A stretch of 5,919 bases of DNA from contig JBEKVE010000191.1 of NCBI GenBank assembly GCA_049514335.1, positions 1 through 5,919 on the forward strand. Reading direction: 5' to 3'. The position numbers and the translations under genes are program-made. Positions 5,130-5,919 of this stretch are shown here, in pieces (the stretch's first letter is position 1; each line of letters begins with the position of its first letter). The notes under the pieces were generated by a model that did not search any database, was not told the origin of the DNA, and saw only the letters and a program-made list of their open reading frames with translations. Origin of the DNA: JBEKVE01 sp049514335. GTDB lineage: Bacteria; Actinomycetota; Acidimicrobiia; Acidimicrobiales; UBA8190.

Positions 5130-5165
5130 GCCCGACGCGCCTCAGTGCCCCAGGGCTTCGAAAGG
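5119..5165. terminator. Imperfect stem between convergent LLM and alanine dehydrogenase genes
   Basis: GAGCCC (5128-5133) can pair with GGGCTT (5153-5158, one G-U pair). After a GTT bulge on the left and a single A bulge on the right, CCTTCG (5119-5124) pairs with the surrounding CG-AAGG (5159-5165). The structure lies over both stop codons, and the intergenic gap is only 12 bases. There is no T tract. A shared terminator is plausible by position, but the stem is broken by bulges. Confidence 0.3.
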
Positions 5166-5919
5166 TGACACCGCCGGCTGGCCCAGGGCGTCGGCCACCG
5201 CCGGGTTGGTGAGACGGCCCGCGGCGGTCACCACCCCCTCGGCCAGAGCGCGGTCGGCCTCGGCGGCGCCGAGGGCCCCCCGGTCGGCCACGGCCAGGGC
5301 ATAGGGGAAGGTGGCGTTGGTGAGGGCGTAGGTCGAGGTGTGCGGCACTGCGGCGGGGATGTTGCCCACGCCGTAGTGCAGCACCCCGTAGCGCTCCACC
5401 ACGGGGTGCTCGTGCGTGGTCTCCACCGTCGTCTCGATGCACCCACCCTGGTCGACGGCCACGTCCACGATGACCGTGCCCGGCTGCATGGCCCGGACCA
5501 TGTCCTCGGTGGCGACCACGGGCGCCCGGCCCCCCGGCACCAGGATGGCCCCGATGACGAGGTCTGCGCCGGCCATGGAACGTTCGACGACCGCCCGGCT
5601 CGACGCCAGCGTCATGATGCGGCCCCGGTGGATCTGGTCCACCACCCGCAGGCGGTCGAGGTCGCGGTCGATGAGGATGACCTCGGCCTCCATGCCCTGG
5701 GCGATCCAGGCCGCGTTGGAGCCGACGGTGCCCGCCCCCAGCACCACCACGCGTCCAGGCCGGACGCCGGGCGCGCCGCCGAGCAACACCCCCCGCCCGC
5801 CGTTCCCCCGCTCGAGGAAGTGGGCGCCCACCTGGGGGGCCAGTCGGCCGGCCACCTCGCTCATGGGGGCGAGCAGCGGCAGCGCTCCCGACGCGGTGCG
5901 CACCGTCTCGTAGGCGATG
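5142..5919 (-). CDS. ald: Alanine dehydrogenase, C-terminal part (5' end outside window)
   Basis: Alanine dehydrogenase interconverts L-alanine and pyruvate plus ammonia with NAD(H) in the cytoplasm, linking amino-acid nitrogen and central carbon. About 258 codons are visible; family members are about 370 residues, so roughly the first 110 lie off the right edge. The edge sequence I-A-Y-E-T-V continues directly into ALPLLAPMSEVAGRL, a signature of the family, so the GTG at 5903 is internal. Counting from it, the Rossmann motif is VVVLGAGTVGSNAA (52-65), with an acidic ribose-binding D79 in ILIDRDLDRL. The region GAILVPGGRAP (118-128) and VIVDVAVDQGGCIE (144-157), with the active-site-region aspartate D151, are intact. 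The later HYGVGNIPAAVPHTSTYALT segment replaces the more common HYCVANMPGAVP, a conservative variation. The catalytic Lys and His of the N-terminal domain are outside the window. Stop TGA at 5144-5142. Function is confident; activity is likely. Confidence 0.95.
   Translation of the reverse strand, partial: IAYETVRTASGALPLLAPMSEVAGRLAPQVGAHFLERGNGGRGVLLGGAPGVRPGRVVVLGAGTVGSNAAWIAQGMEAEVILIDRDLDRLRVVDQIHRGRIMTLASSRAVVERSMAGADLVIGAILVPGGRAPVVATEDMVRAMQPGTVIVDVAVDQGGCIETTVETTHEHPVVERYGVLHYGVGNIPAAVPHTSTYALTNATFPYALAVADRGALGAAEADRALAEGVVTAAGRLTNPAVADALGQPAVSPFEALGH

Overview
This is a very GC-rich chromosomal window with the strong third-position G/C bias of an actinobacterium. The flavin/F420-type luciferase-like oxidoreductase, the ECF sigma factor with a translationally coupled VOC partner, and the actinobacterial style of several proteins fit Actinomycetota. 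An Acidimicrobiia-like lineage is my best guess, but the sequence alone does not prove it. I see no rRNA, tRNA, CRISPR array, transposase or phage gene, so this looks like ordinary chromosome with some accessory character.

Layout from left to right. (1) Bases 1-686, plus strand: the C-terminal part of a c-di-GMP phosphodiesterase (EAL domain) whose N-terminus lies outside the window. (2) Bases 732-1592, minus strand: a secreted glutamic peptidase of family G1 (eqolisin). It converges on the EAL gene, and an inverted repeat spans both stop codons. (3) Bases 1593-1855: a 263-base spacer. It holds the peptidase's Shine-Dalgarno sequence, a hairpin-prone leader, a 17-bp imperfect palindrome and, at its right end, a GC-rich hairpin just after the next gene's stop codon. 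(4) Bases 1856-3650, minus strand: a two-gene operon of a short ECF sigma factor followed, with an 8-base overlap, by a triple-VOC (glyoxalase-fold) protein with an unusual N-terminal tail. (5) Bases 3651-3801: a divergent promoter region with an AT-rich 14-bp palindrome and an 18-bp tandem repeat of nearly five copies. The repeat runs into the start of the next gene. (6) Bases 3802-5129, plus strand: a small YacP-like NYN-domain protein followed 11 bases later by a luciferase-like (LLM) flavin/F420 oxidoreductase. (7) Bases 5142-5919, minus strand: the C-terminal two thirds of alanine dehydrogenase, running off the right edge and convergent with the LLM gene.

How the genes may work together. 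The only clear functional unit is the sigma/VOC operon. The likely reading is that the VOC protein, through its charged N-terminal tail, senses a small ligand and modulates the sigma factor; this is inference. The NYN and LLM genes are probably cotranscribed but have no obvious shared pathway. The peptidase, the EAL protein and alanine dehydrogenase appear to be independent transcription units. The most unusual sequence signal is the 18-bp repeat. Each unit carries, in the frame of the NYN gene, a GTG codon preceded by a GGGGCAGG-like stretch, so the array may multiply start sites or operators between the divergent genes.
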